Shown here: piece after piece, positions 24,834 to 38,695 of the stretch | Position numbering within the stretch: position 1 is the first letter of the stretch | How the letters are laid out: the number at the start of each line of letters is the position of its first letter | NCBI GenBank assembly: GCA_034336665.1 | Contig: JAPFBE010000002.1 | Span: forward strand, 15,044,906 to 15,108,905 | Direction of reading: 5' to 3' | Origin: Luscinia megarhynchos | Taxonomy: Eukaryota > Chordata > Aves > Passeriformes > Turdidae | DNA: 64,000 bases | Position numbers and translations under genes: made by a program | Notes under the pieces: model-generated | Database searches by the model: none | The model's input: only the letters and a program-made list of their open reading frames with translations | Told to the model about the DNA's origin: nothing

Positions 24834-27800
24834 CCTCTGTCTCCTACTGTCAGATACACACAGTGGATATTTAGTGCCTGTCTTCTCCCTATAAATATAG
24901 AGATACAGCATGGCTGTCTTTAACACAAGAAGCCAGTAAAAGCATGACATCAGAGAAGACAGCACAATGAACTCACCTTAAAGAAGTTTTTATTTCAGGT
25001 TAGGGCAAGGTAGTTAATAACTGAGTTTTTCTGATAGGGCCTACTCTTACATATCTCTTGCCAAGAGGCAGGCAAACTCCCTGGCTTTGGAGTAAATAGC
25101 AAGGCAAGATTTGCCTCTGTGGGGCTCATTACAGGCTAAGGGCATTAGACCCTTTGTCTTGTAATAAATCCTTGGTGTATTTGCAGTTTAAAAAAAAAAA
25201 AATTACTTTCAAAGTTTTGTTTAAAGTACTTAAAGTTCAATGTTCAAAGCCTCGGATCACATTTGCAGCAGATTTAATAGGGCAGTACTGATGGCCTCCA
25301 GAAGGTACTTCTTTACCCTTGCAGACTAAAGAATAATTACACACAGAGAGCCTAATTCTGCCATCTCTTGTACCAGGTTTATGCTGAAATAAATCCACTG
25401 ATGGATGAAATTAGGGAAGCATGAGACTGCAATAATCTAATACTGAATCAGGCCATAAAAAATATAATCTGCTTTATCAAAAATGTAGTTGACTCAAGAG
25501 ATTTCTTTTCCTTGTTTCCTACACAGAGACGTTCTTTTTTTCACATAAGGAATTTTTTTAAAAAATCAATGCCTGTAGGATTCTGGGTTCATCACAAAGT
25601 GCAAATTCCTCACAGGTAACAGGAAATTAAAAGACAATAAGAAAATAACTTGTACATACAGCTTTCCATACAGCTTTTCAAGCAGATAAATATGAAGTTA
25701 AATAAAAACTTTAATGCTGCTTCAGTTTCATGACTGCTAGCTCTTGTCCCAGAACCCAACTGTTCTGTAGAACAAGAAACATGTCAGTGCAGCTCATTTC
25801 ACCTGCAATGAAAAGGAATTTATTGTGCCTAACTATGAAAAGCAAATTGGTATCATCATCTAGGAGTTTGTATCTCACAAGAGTTGTTTCTGTAATATGC
25901 CCTTCTTTTGAAAAGAGGTAAGATTAGAATAACTATGTAAAAGGCTGCAACTAATCTTAAGCTTGAATGCCTAAGAAGTTGCTGGATGATAAAGGCTGGG
26001 AAGAGATGTATGTATGGCACAAAAATAAGTACAATATGGTTATGAGAAACCTGTTTCTTAATAACTAGTGAGATACCTTAGTCACAGATATCACAAAAAA
26101 TTCCAAGAAAAATAATCTTTTTCTCTCAAAATGTGTTTCTAGATAGTCAATTTGTTAACTTTAGAAATAATGTAGGAAAGAGTGAAAGAGCTGATCATTA
26201 CTTTTTCTGTGTTACTGAAAGGCAGTCTGCATGAGCACAACTGAGAGGGGAATAAACAGAGTTAAACCTTTATCCTGAAGCACCTCACCACTGGATATCC
26301 TTAAACACACTTAAAAATGCCATCATTTTTCCTAGCAACATGGATTATAGCATTTCTATTTTGCCACTGGAGCATTAGCTAGTTAAGCTTAGGAAAACTC
26401 AAAAGAATAGCATAGAACAAGGGTTAGAACTGGAATTGCATTCATCTCTGAATGCTCACACTGTTTTACAAGTCCCTTGACTGCTCAAGAGGGACAGAAG
26501 GTGAGACCTTTCCAACAACCAGCAACTGGTTTACATCTGTTGTGGCAGCTCCTTTCTCTATGCAGCTATCAGTTTCCAGAGAGGTAAGATATAAACCCCT
26601 GAGCTTTTATTAGCACATCAACAAGAATAAACTTCAATCTTTTACACTGCTGAAGTATTATATACAACAACAGAGATTCCTTCTTCTCAAATCCAGTGCC
26701 AGCATCTTCCAATGCACTTCCACTCTCTCCCCTCTTACTCTTTCCTTTCTGACATTTTCAGTTACCTTGTACACACTTCAGCTCCCATCCACACTATCTT
26801 CCCAAACCAAGCCTCAACATGTAGCTCCTTTCCATGTTACTCAGCTTTCCTATTTATCTTCCCATCACTGGCAACCATCCCACTGCTCCTTGCCTCAGCT
26901 GATAATCTGTTTTTAAAAACGGGCCCTAAGATTTGTTTTTTCCCTAATACCAAAACCTCAAAAAATCTTTATAGGAATCTATGGAACAGGTAACAGATCA
27001 AAGCATTGCCTTTGCCTTTACTTCCTGTAGAAGGAAGGATGTGAAAAATATCATCAAAGCCACAGATCACATTTTTAAAAACTAATTGGAATTAGAAAAA
27101 AACCCAAAACCCCTCAGAACAGATGGTTTGACACCCTATCTCATCCAGCTAAGTATTGGACTCAGAGAACCTCACTATATTACATGATTTCAAAAAGAAG
27201 GCACCTTTATCAGCATAAAACTAGGAGATCGTCAGGCTGTGCTGCTCAGAATGAAGAGTGGAAAACAAAATCTAGCTGACTCCCACAAGAAACTTTTCCA
27301 CGCAGAAGCAGAAGGGATTTAAACCCCACAGAAGAAGCACAGACTGACAAAGCATAATGCCCCCAAATGAGACTGAAAGTTGGCAGTAACAACACAACTA
27401 CAGAGAATTTGGGGCTTCTTGGATCTTGACTACATCAAGCTGTTAAGAAGAAAGCTTCTCTCCTTCCTTAGTTGTGAAGTACGACAAAGCAGAAGAAGGC
27501 AGCTGTGCTTTCTGATTTAACCACGGTTAAAGAAAAACGCTACAAATCAGAGCCAGGGGAGCTGTTCTCTGTGGATGCATTTTCTATTGAGGCTGAGCTG
27601 GGCTCCTCTGGCCACCACTTCCACATGAGTGCATCTCCACAAATTGCAATCTCCTTTCCCTGGATAACCTTCACCAAATGCTGAACACTCTGATGAACAG
27701 TGAAGTGGTGTAGCAGCTTAACTGACAGCTGATACAGCAAGTGTGTTGCATCACATCAGTGATAGCAGCTAAAGTATGAAAATGACTCTTTTGACCCTTT

Positions 27801-28439
27801 ATCCTCCCTCTCCCCATCAAATGGGCACCTTTCACCTGCCAACATGGCAAGAGTGACTTTTGAAAGGAAGGTCCCTGGGCAAACCAAAATTGCACGCTGG
27901 CAGCAGTGAGCAGGAAAGAAATTTGCCTTGAAAAATGGCTTGGCCTCCGAAGTTCAGGCACAGGGGCAGGGCACAGACAGAAATATTCCAAACAGTTCCA
28001 ACAGCATAGAAAGATGTATCGTGCTCTAATGGCAACAAGAAACTCACATATGGCCAAATAATGTTGTGAAAACCTTTGTGCCCCAGGTAGGGAATTGGAA
28101 AAGACTGTTTTTTTAAAGAGAAAGCTGGGGAAATGGCACTCAGCAGGGAAACAAAGGTGAACTAAGCAGAATCCTCTGTCAAAAAAGACTGATGCTCGTT
28201 GATTCTGAAGAGGAAAATCTGTATCCATGTTGTACACAGAGGATGCCCAGGTTTGGGATCCAGTCTGCTCTCATCAACAGCTCTTTATAGCTGCCAACAA
28301 CAGATTGCAGCAGAACCAGTGCTTGTGCTTTCTAACAGTGAAAGCAGGACCAGGGGTATATTCAAACAGATACCAATGCTACATACTCTCACTTTTATTC
28401 TTTAACAGCAGAAACTGTAGTAGTAAAGCCTTGTTAAGC

Positions 28440-28580
28440 ATACACAAATGAAGTGAGCGTATTTCTGCGTGCAATTAATCGTGATTTATTTGAAGATACT
28501 CTGTTAGCATTCCCATTTTCTGCTCCCTGAAACTCCAATTAATGAGGGCCAACCCTCAATCTGAAAATGTTTTATTTTAT
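28440..28580. promoter_or_regulatory. Candidate conserved non-coding element
   Basis: A complex, non-repetitive block contains GCAATTAATCGTGATTTA (28471-28488), a second CAATTAAT (28536-28543), and TGAGGG/CCCTCA as a 6-base inverted repeat with a 4-base loop. The two AATTAAT homeodomain cores lie about 65 bases apart. It resembles developmental enhancers in texture, but only alignment across birds could establish conservation. Confidence 0.2.
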
Positions 28581-31500
28581 GTGTTGAACAAAAGCAACAA
28601 AAAAAAGTTATTATCTAAACCAACAAAGTGTTCTGACAAAAAATTTCTTTGCAATTTTGAGCAGAACAAATGACTTAAAAAGAGAGGTTGGGCAAACCAG
28701 ATTAAATAAGTGTAGCACTTAAGAACTTGGAAGCAAAACAGTTTTCATTTAATAAGCAGATAAGTGGTGTTTCTGCCATCACTGCTATTAGTCTTCTGCT
28801 TTCTCCTTTTCAATGTCTGCAACTTATGTTCTCAGAAAACAAGCTAGTTTAAAGTGTCTCTGAAACAAATGAATGAGGAAATAAATGTGTCTTGTTTGTG
28901 ATAAATTTGTTACATATATTTTTGAATCTATAGTTTGCCTGTCTAAAAACATTTCCAATGGCTCTTTTGCACTTAGGAGGAATAAAATCCACTTTCATTT
29001 TCCCTGATATTTCAAGTCCTTAGGTATGAGAAAACCCAGGTTACTTCTTAATGCAGTTTTGTCCAATTTAGCAGAAGATCAGGTTCATGACATTGCATGG
29101 ACTGCACACGACTTATCTGCTGAAACACTTGATCTGTCTTCCCTAAAAAACTTAATTTCATTACTATGGATAGACCCTCTGCACCAGATCCTGGTGAACA
29201 CACCATACCTGTTCTTTACAGTTCAACAACAACACAGTGTGAAAAAAAACTGATTATCATGGCCTTCAAGTTACAAGTATCCCAGAAACTGAGCAGGGAG
29301 CTGGTTTTGTCAATATAGGCTTTCATGGTGAGAGTTCTAAACAGTTTGACATGGTATAAAAATCTGTAGGTATTTCAAATACTTTTGGAATACCTTTTCC
29401 TTACATCAGTCAATGGGCTAGCTATAAATACTCCTGCTGTATATGTATGTTCCTTTCATAATACACTAAGTACTTTGATACAATGCTGGTTGTTATTTCA
29501 GACCCTAAGTCGGGTTTGTTAAAATCTGCCCAAATATCACATACAGAAACATGCAAAAGATGAAGGAGCCATGCTACAAATAGAGCAACTGCAGAGGCTA
29601 TGGCCCTGCCCACATACACTCTAGTGTATTTTTACACAAAGCCTAGCACTGCATCATGCGGGTGCCAGCTATAGCTTGCTCCATGCTGCCAACAAAACAG
29701 GATCCAAAAACAGATAACAAGGAAAATTCTAGGGCAGTTTCTGTGTACTAAGAGGAACAGAATTTGTTTGGTTTTTAAGAATCACCATTGTAATGCATCA
29801 CACAGATATTGAAAGCATGGATGCAAACAGTACTACAAGCATCAGTCAGAAATTATTTCAAACTCATCAGTGCGACTTATTTCTCCCCTCCTTTCATGCT
29901 TCCTGAACCTGGAAGAAACACTGCCTGGCTGTTCTCTTTGTGCCAGAACAAACCATGTTCTCTGCCACTTGGACTTACCACAGTAAACTTTTAGATATTC
30001 TCACAAGAAGACAGAAGACAAAACAAAAAATGCTATACAATCTTGTGGAAGAAAAACATCTGAATTGCTTGCAATTTAAAGCCTTGACTTTCTATTTCAT
30101 TAAACAATAACCAGAGTTTATCTCAGAATAGAAAATTACAGCTTGAGATACACATCCACAGCTGAACCCAAGCTGTAGACTTGTTCAATCATTTACTTTT
30201 GTAGGGGTTTGAAAGAGTCAACAGTTCTGTGATCCTGCAAACATTTTCAGCCTTTATTTCCCTTTACTCCAGCTGAATGAGGATGCTCTGTAGTAACATT
30301 CTGCTTGGCAGAGATACAGAAGAACTAGAAGTCTCTTCGTGCTGCTCCATGAATATGCAGTGGAATCACCTCAAGAGCAACGTGACAAACACCTCCCAGC
30401 TTCCCTGTGGCTGCTGGTGGCCCCCCTGCAGCAGCCAGTGCCCAGCTGAGCTGACGGTGACCCCGGCTCCTCTGAGTGCCACCAGCGCAGCTGCGGTGCC
30501 AGCTGGCACCTGACAGAACACAGGAACACGAAAACTAAAACGAGGGCTTGAGAGGAGCAGGCACTGCTCACAAGGCAGCTGGTCTGAGGCTGGCTCTGAG
30601 CAAACTAAGGATCAGAGCATGGGGTCATGCTAGAGGAGACATCTCAGCAGCAAGAAGTGCTTCAGATGCAAAGTTTTGAATTATAAAAGATACAGCAGAT
30701 CCGTGGGGAAAAAAGAACACCCAGGCACAAACTGCAGATTTTTAACATTCTATGTGCAGTTCTTTGCTACATTATTTATGTGCATGTTCATTAATAGAAA
30801 GCAAATTACAGTGTGTGCTGGAGATTATTAAAGCCCTCAATAATGTAATTCCATAGCCTCTTTGGATCCTGAAGCACCAGATGCAGTACTACACCTTAGG
30901 CTTCTATGTTGCAGTACAAAATGGAGGGTGGTGAAGGGAAAGGAACATACAGCACTTCCATAGCAGCTTTAATACTGTGGGTTACAGGCCAAGGAAACAG
31001 CTTTGGGAAAACAGGGAGGGGAATCCATCTCCTTTTCCCAGCCTGCATCCCAAGTAGTCTTTTGAGGAGACTTGCCCTCAGTCTTCCACTATACCACTTT
31101 GATCACACACATGGAACAGCTGATACCTTCCTCACTGCAGCTCAGCAAACAACTCCGTCTTTCAGGCCAGCCAAAAATAATGGCCCCTCAAGTGAGTCAT
31201 AGAGCATATTGCCATTTATTATCTAAGACAGTTGCTTTAATAGTGCTGCTACACTGGGAATTCTGTTAACTTACACTACAGACTGGATTTCAGCAATATT
31301 TAAGCTGCTGGAAGTCCATCAAAGGCCTAAAAGACTTGGTGATTTTTCATTTATTTTTAGTTTTTAAAACCATGCAAAAATGTCACTTTACAAAATTTAT
31401 GGCTAGCCCAATGGCAAGTCTGTAAGATTGCTGACAAACCCTACTTCTTAAAAAAAGTAAATTTAAAGAAAAAATAAGACATTGTGGAGTAAGAATATTC

Positions 31501-34500
31501 CTATCAGAAATTACAAGTAGCTTTCCTTTCCCCAGAGATCAGGCTTACCACACTTTTACGTGTACTGAGTTTTTTTTATGTGTCTGAGTTTTTTAATTGG
31601 AAAGATATCAGACAAACTTTCTTGATCCTTGTTTTTTCTGCTTTCCACCAGTTTTTTCCTTCTGCTTCTCACTGAGTTTTGAAGACTGTGGCTGATAAAT
31701 ACTCTCAATTTCAGTTAGTAGCTTAGTCCTAACCAGGTAACATCCCAGTTTACTGCCTGGGGTTCTACCCAACAAGCAACACTGATCCAGCAGAGCCATC
31801 CTCTTCTCTTGGTTGCCATAGATACTTTTTGGTGACCTTCTGACACACTTACTTGGCTGGCAAGCAGAAACTGTCATCACATCAAGTGCTGGTCCCTCTT
31901 CTCGTTGTTATTAATATCACACTTTTTCCTAGTGGCACCCAGATTGTTGCACACATATTCACTCACTGAGATCACTGTACAGCTTCACAGCAAGGTCTGA
32001 ACTGCCCATAACTTTCCTCCTGCAACTGCTTCAGCAACTGAAATCACTCATACTAACCCAAAACACACACCAAACCCTCTCAGAAGACATTGTGCCAGTG
32101 GAAGGCTCCAAACTAGAAATACAACTTCAAGACCAAACCCCAATCACAGAGTTTTATTAAGTTTGGGATTTATTAAGGAAGTGCTTCAAATTTCTTTCTT
32201 GAATTATTCTTCACAGCAGGCTTTCTCTTTTACACTGCCTTCCTTTCCTTCTAAGGCATTTTAAGGTCTTTATTTTTTCTATAATCTGAGGAACAAAAGA
32301 GGTCACTAATGCCTTTTTTTGGTTTGTATAGTTGAAGAACATCTGGATGCGAAAATGACAGCAAAAGAAGAAAAATTTCAAAAAAATCCCACAAAACTTA
32401 CATGAAGAAATCAAGGGTTTACTTTTCCTAAGAATATTCAAGTCGGAACAAAGGAAACTACAGAATATCAGAGTTTTCCACAGAATAAGTGATTCAATTT
32501 TCAATCATGGAAAAAGAACTATATTTAGAAAGGCATAATACATTACTTTTTCTTCTAGTAGATTTAGTGGGATTTGGAAAACCAGATGGTCACATATCTA
32601 TGAAGTATTGCTCTCTGTCATCCTGATCTAGAAACATTAGAAAGGAAGAAATCCTGCTTGTCTTGAGAGTAGCCTGTGTAGACCATATAATAACGATTGA
32701 GATCATTATGCACAGCCTCAAAGCAAATGGTCTTTTGACTTTCATCAATTTATGTATGCTGTGGAATGTCAAGATATTACAATTTTTTTCTGTTAAAAAA
32801 TGCTTGAAGCCCTGTCCTTCCAATTTAGCCCGAAGATAATACAATGATAAACTTCTGCTCCAAATAAATAATCATTAGGACACTTCAGTTATCACAGAAT
32901 TTGAAAACACTGTTCTGAAACGCTGGTTTACTATTTAAATACAAGTGAATAATGAAAAGCACAGCTCCAGAATTAAAAAAGGAATACACCCACCCAAGCA
33001 TCACTGATGCACACAGCAAAAAAAGGAAAACCTTAATGCCACTTTAACATTCCTCAGTCAAAAAAACTTCCTGGACAAGTTGTGCTGGCAGCTCCACAGC
33101 ATCCTTTCCCAGAGTTTCACTCACGCAAGATGGCATTGAAAAGCACGTTTACAGCCACTGCTCAGTATTAAACAGGTCTTTAAACTTCATCAGAGAGGAA
33201 GGATGATGCAGTGCTGAGACTCCTTGGGTGGGACTTGGGAGATGCAGCCCCAGCTCTCTGCCATGCTTCTCTTTGGGCCATGAGCCTACCTCTGGACTTG
33301 ACTCTGCAATCTGAGCAGTGGAGGCACCACACCCACCCCATCTGAGGGGAACACAGTCGGGACAGACACAGGGAAGCCTGAGAGGCTTCAGGCTGTTATT
33401 GCCATGCTGCATGCAGGCTCCCTGTGCGGGCTCTGGAAGCGTATCCTGCATTTCTGTGTTCTGCTTTCACTGAACAGATAAGTAAAACTGGAGGAATTGG
33501 AAGGAAATGAGTAACTTTGACAAGCAAAATGAAATTCTGCCAACCTTTTCACTTAAAAAATTACTGATTTAGACGCACTCCAAAAATAATAGCAGCTCTG
33601 TTCTAACTTCATGGCTATAGCTATGGTAATATTTTCAGTACTACCGTGTTTCTGAAATACAATCAATGATTATTAAAAAGTTTTCTTAGAATAGCTCTGA
33701 GGTGAAATCTAACGTTCTGTTTTCACAGACTGCAAACAAATGTGATCAGTGCAGACATGAAAAGCATTTGAACTGTGCAAACACTATTTTCTTCTATAAA
33801 CACTAACAGGAAAGCACCATCCAGGACTTGGTCTAGCTGATTACAAACTATTTCAAGAACTGTCTCTACGCATTGTGTTAAAAATAATTTAATGTGGTTT
33901 TTTTTCTATAACACAGAATTGAAAAACATGATGACAACTAAAGAACCATTCAAAACACGGGTTCTGGTTTTAAACTGTATTCATGTCATGGAGGATCACA
34001 AGCAGATATTCTAATAGTACTTTTCTTCCCCCCTCGAAAAAAATTTTAGTACAGAATGTCCTACAGTGACACATCCCTCAAAGGATTTCCCTCCTGCTTG
34101 CCCACAAACTGTCCAGCCCCCACAAAGCTGAACGGATTGCATGTCAGCCCAAGTAATTAATTCAAGCTTACAAATAGCTACCCAATCATTGAAGGCTATA
34201 TACCTACAGTGTTTTCCCACACAAATTTTACTTGTGTATTTTATGTTTAGACAGCCTAATATATTAATCAGTATGAAAAAAGAAGGAAAAATGAACTGTA
34301 TGATTTATGCCTAGTTCAAGATCTTATTGCCTCAAGAGTGTAAAATGGCCTTTATGTATATGAAGATCAAACCCTGTGGGTGGGTCTAACCCAAAATACT
34401 CATGGGTTTGACTTCAGCAGTTACAGTCCCCAAGAAGGAAAATATATTTATAGATATAGTCTCAAAGACCAAATGGTTCTTCAATCAGTAGAGCTATCAT

Positions 34501-34627
34501 TCTAGAAGACAGTGAATATGCATTGAACATTCTAAGCTCTGATTAATTCTCCCAAGAGCACTACTTGACCAGGCCTTAAACACAGAAACAGTCTGAGGAT
34601 AATTCCAAACATGGTGGTCTGCCCTCC

Positions 34628-34651
34628 TTTTTTTTTTTTCTTTTCTTTTTC
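34628..34651 (+). repeat. Pyrimidine tract (T-rich)
   Basis: An uninterrupted run of T followed by CTTTTC and CTTTTTCC. It is a low-complexity tract. On the minus strand it would read as an A-rich run, but there is no retroposed sequence next to it. Confidence 0.75.
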
Positions 34652-36845
34652 CTTCACAGTTCACATACATTTGTTCACTTCACTAAATTGAGGCTTAGAG
34701 CAAGAAAACAGAGTTATGAAACCCAGTTGTCATTAATTGCTAGTAACATCACAATTACAGCCAGGAAAAAAACACTGTTGAAAACTCAATATATTTTTAT
34801 CGACACATATGTGACTACAAACAATTTCTTTGACACCAGATATGCCATGCATTCTGTGCCCAACACTACAGCTTCAACCATGAACTTATCTCTGCTTAAC
34901 CCTTTCAAACACAAGTAAGCTGTCATACTAACAAATAAAACAAAACCAAAACCCAGAAATCAACCTCCTTGTGGTTTTCCTAGCCAAACTACAGCATCTT
35001 TGTTCTCAAGGGGAAACCTCAGTATTTGTGTACCTGTGAATTGATTTTGGTGCTTCTGTAGCTAATTTGAACATTTCCCCATGCACATCACCCAAGCTGT
35101 GGCAGACCAGTGTGCCCATGGCCAGGAGCAGTGTAGGAAGAATCTTCCCAACGAGCCCAGACAAACTCAAACCCCTACACAATCCATGTGCAGCTCAGTT
35201 AACTAAGAGGGGCCTTTGGCACACATTTGGAGAAACCTCGGAACTCCTGTCTTTGTGACACAGTATCTGAAGTGCTGTACCCCATGCACTCTGTAAACCT
35301 GATACCAAGCTGGCTGGAAAATATCCACCAGCACTACCCTTAGCTCCATGTTGCCACGGTCAGCAACCTCTCCTAGCTGAAGCCACATGCCCCTTCTCAG
35401 CAACACGTATCAGCCCTCACCCAAATTATCAGCTCCTAAGGGGAAGGATCAGCATCAGCAAACCAGGAGTGACTTTTTTGGGTAGGTGTTGGCGGTGTCT
35501 CACTTGTTTCATTTCGTTTTGGGGCACAGGGGGAGGGGTGGTGTTGAATTCTTCTGTATTACAATGATAAAGCAACAGCACCAATGTTGATGAGGCCAGT
35601 GCAAAATGGTTTTGTCAGCTTTGGTGCTTTCCTTCTAGGAGGATGAGAATATCTTAACTGAATGTCCAAAACACTAAATTTACTTTCAGTAATGGACAGA
35701 AAATGATACTTAACCAGAAGGCCTAAGTAATAGCTCTGTATCTCAATCACAGGCCCAGTACAAGCAGTGCCTGCAGCATGTACCATCAGTACTTTGCAAA
35801 CCTGGAGAGTTGAGGGGTCACTCCCACCCTCTCCCTCAGCAAATGGTCAGTTTGTCAACAGAAAAATTCTGTTAGGAGATGACGAGACTAGCAACTCATT
35901 TCCATCAAGTCACGGGGCAATAACAATAAAAAGGGGTCCACTTTAAAGCAGCTTGCTTACACAAGCAAAAATTAGGGTAACATACATAATTTCAGAGATG
36001 TACCAGAAAAAAGAGATTTGTCCTTTAGCTGTAATTAATGAAGACCAAACACAGTCTTGCAGTTCCACAAGGAGAGGTCTCAACCACTGGGGAAGAGGTC
36101 TTCAGTCAGTGCCACCCACTTCAGTGACAGATGAATTAGGCTGACAGAGTGCTCACGTTTTGAACTTTCTCGTATAAAGGATAAATATAAACAGTCACAT
36201 AGAGCAGATGGACAGTCAGACAGCTATTAAAAGCTCCATAGATAACCCTCTGGCAGTATCACCCACATAAAACAGATACTGAAGAAATTTCATATACAAT
36301 AGTTCTCAAGCTCAGATATTCTAACTCAGTTAAGATCCAAAGAATATGCTTTTTAAGTTACACAAATGATTGTCCATTTATTTTATAAGAGAAAGCCAGG
36401 CACGTTCAACAACACACTTCTTGAACCAGTAACACAGCAGAATTCACTTTTTGCTTCTCATTTTTAGTACACACACAGAGAAGGAATTAATAACTACTAC
36501 TAACCAGAGCAATAGCAGAGCTTGTTAAATAAAGATCTGTTTAATTTCCAAGTACTGCTCTTGCTAAAATTTACCAAAAATATTGTCCCTTCTGATTGTT
36601 TCTCACAACAGTTTCTGTAGCAGCACAAAGCCAGCAGAGGCAGCTGAACTGACACAACTTGCAATCTCTAGCACTGCATGCTTTTTAGCATGGCACTTTG
36701 AACTAGCAATGGAAAAGAAACCATTTTTAAGCACATTTCACTGTGAAACGCCCAAGAAAAAGGTTGTAATCGCAGACTTTTACAGATGTTCCAACCTGAA
36801 ACACTTCACTCCCACTATTGTTCTAAATACTGAGTACGCACCCTC

Positions 36846-36893
36846 CACTCCACACACACTCACACACAGACATGTGCACACTCACATGCACTC
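36846..36893 (+). repeat. Imperfect CA-rich simple repeat
   Basis: An interrupted (CA)n-like stretch with ACACAC and CACTCACA units. It is the only CA-dinucleotide-rich tract of note in the window and may be polymorphic. Confidence 0.6.
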
Positions 36894-38610
36894 AGTGTCA
36901 CACCATGTACTTCACTTCTAATAGTAAACCTGACAGAAAGGAATTTTATTTTTATACTTTCACACCTCCCACTCCTAATTAATGTCAATCAGCATCTTCT
37001 GCATAGTACATACTGCAAATATACATGGCCTTATCTGTGCTCTGTGCAGGGCAGGGGCAAAAATTTCCATTCTTGATAGAAATTGAGTAGGTTCTATGTG
37101 ATGGATTCACACAGGAAGGATCTGGAGATGCACAACCCTTCTTTAATGACCCTCCTGAGGGGTCAATTAAAATGCTCTGACTTTTGGGGGGAAGTTTCTG
37201 TTGGTTGGTTTGTGCTTTTCACCCCGCAGCTATGAATAGGAAGCAATTCTCCAGTTCAGAAGAGCTGTTGCAGACTTCCCGAGGTGTAAGAGGGCTCAGG
37301 GACTTGCCAGTACATCATGACAGCTGCCAGGAACAGTGGCAGCAGTGGGAGGGACAGTGAAGGAATTTTGCCAGTGACTTCAGCAGAGCCTGTCCACACT
37401 GTTTGGACATCCATGGACCAGAGCCAGACAATTGAAAGCACTGGTACTTATGGGGTAGGCACCCAGACTTGCACTCCCCAGCTGTCCCAATAACCACCAC
37501 AGTAGCAGAACTGAGGGGGGGAATATTTTGCTGCCCAAAACCAAAGCAGACAAACTTGGTTTCCCAGCACACGCACCACTCACTTCTTTTTATAGACTGC
37601 TCTTCTCTCAAATGCAAAAGTAAATCCAGCTCAGATGATTTCCCTGTCTTAACTTTTGTACAAGAGGAAGACAGAAAGCTATAAAAAGAAAATTAGACAC
37701 TTCATGAAATCCGTGATTAAGACACAGAAACTATCAAGACAGATGGGCTGAAACATTCAGTTCAACAACCCATGTTTTTCAGAGATCTACAGTACGCTAT
37801 TGTCTTCTCCGTTTAGAGTTTTTAAATCCCATTTTTCACTGCAGTAATTTAACACCATTTCTAAACTTGGAGTACACTTATTGGGTAGTCCAAAATAAAC
37901 CCCAATATTTACTCAACTAGCACATGGTCCTAAAACCTAACTATGCGGTTTCCCCACTTCGCTTCTTTTTTCTGGGTGCAGGCAATGGCTGCTGCTGCTG
38001 GCTTGTGAGCTTGCTGGGGAGGCAGAGCAGGGTGACTGCAGATGGGGGGAAAGGAAGAGGCAGCACCGAGCTGCTCTGCTGCAGGCTTTGCTCCTGTGTG
38101 TGCCCGCGGGAGGAGCTGTCACTGTCCTTAGGGGTCACTGCCCTGCACATAGAGGCCAGAAACACACAGGGAACTCCCTCTTACAAACGTTTGTCTCCCG
38201 AGGGTGAGAAGCAGAAGCCAATACTGCACAATCTGAAATGAGGGGCCAAATGCTTCTAGCAAGGTGATCTGCCCCTCCACAAGCTCTTTCGCTCACAGAA
38301 AGGACTCAGGCTGGTTCATCCTGCCACTGGATCCCTTCTTCCCTCAGAAATTAAGTCTACTTTTCTGTGCAGAGCTCAAAGCAGTCACTCACCCAGGGGG
38401 AAAAAAAACCCACAAAGAAAAACTAAGAAAAAAATGTTTTAAAAAGGGGCAGGGAGAAAAAGAAAGGGAAAAAAAGACGAAAACCTGTGACTCTGTGCTT
38501 GGCAAAAGCCAGAGATCAGCAACAACTGCCGAAAGCTGAGTCACTTTTTTCCTTTCCACCTGGCGAGTGGCTGCCCCGATCCATTCAGCAGAAAGCCTCT
38601 TTTCATCAAA

Positions 38611-38695
38611 ACTGGCATAAATCTGGAGTAATTCCCTTCGTTTCAATGGAGCTGCTCAGGATTTATGGCAGTGTGACACCACAAGCAGAATCCTG
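38611..38695. repeat. Ancient palindromic interspersed repeat
   Basis: Arms 38611-38636 and 38647-38672 form a near-palindrome: 26 positions pair across a 10-base loop with about 19 Watson-Crick and 3 G-T pairs. The left arm reads ACTGGCATAAATCTGGAGT. The sequence continues with GACACCACAAGCAGAATCC. This recalls an old palindromic repeat I have seen as abundant in turtle and crocodilian genomes, with a GTAAATCTGGAGTAACTCC-type arm and a GAGAGCAGAATC-type tail. The exact family name is uncertain. Exaptation as a regulatory element is possible but not shown. Confidence 0.5.

Larger units (their letters stand above)
21547..38610. other. Non-coding unique AT-rich sequence
   Basis: No gene recognised. 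The largest frame (27671-28237, minus, 188 codons) has no domain, an unusual Cys/Phe-rich composition and no flanking gene structure. Items of note are homeodomain-rich blocks at 22280-22420 and 28440-28580, a perfect hairpin at 24809-24833, a possible CNE at 30720-30860, GC-rich patches at 30380-30560, 33170-33450 and 37970-38180, a pyrimidine tract at 34628-34651 and a CA-rich stretch at 36846-36893. In the rest I see nothing. Confidence 0.6.

Noticed and set aside
27671..28237. 188-codon open frame on the minus strand
   Set aside because: No recognisable domain, odd Cys/Phe-rich composition and no splice or promoter context. A frame of this length is plausible by chance in 64 kb of six frames.
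35521..35545. G-rich run suggesting a G-quadruplex
   Set aside because: Only three runs of four or more G with irregular loops. The similar run at 54871-54887 also lacks a fourth tract.
35846..35858. 13-base match to part of miR-223
   Set aside because: No opposite arm upstream, so no precursor.
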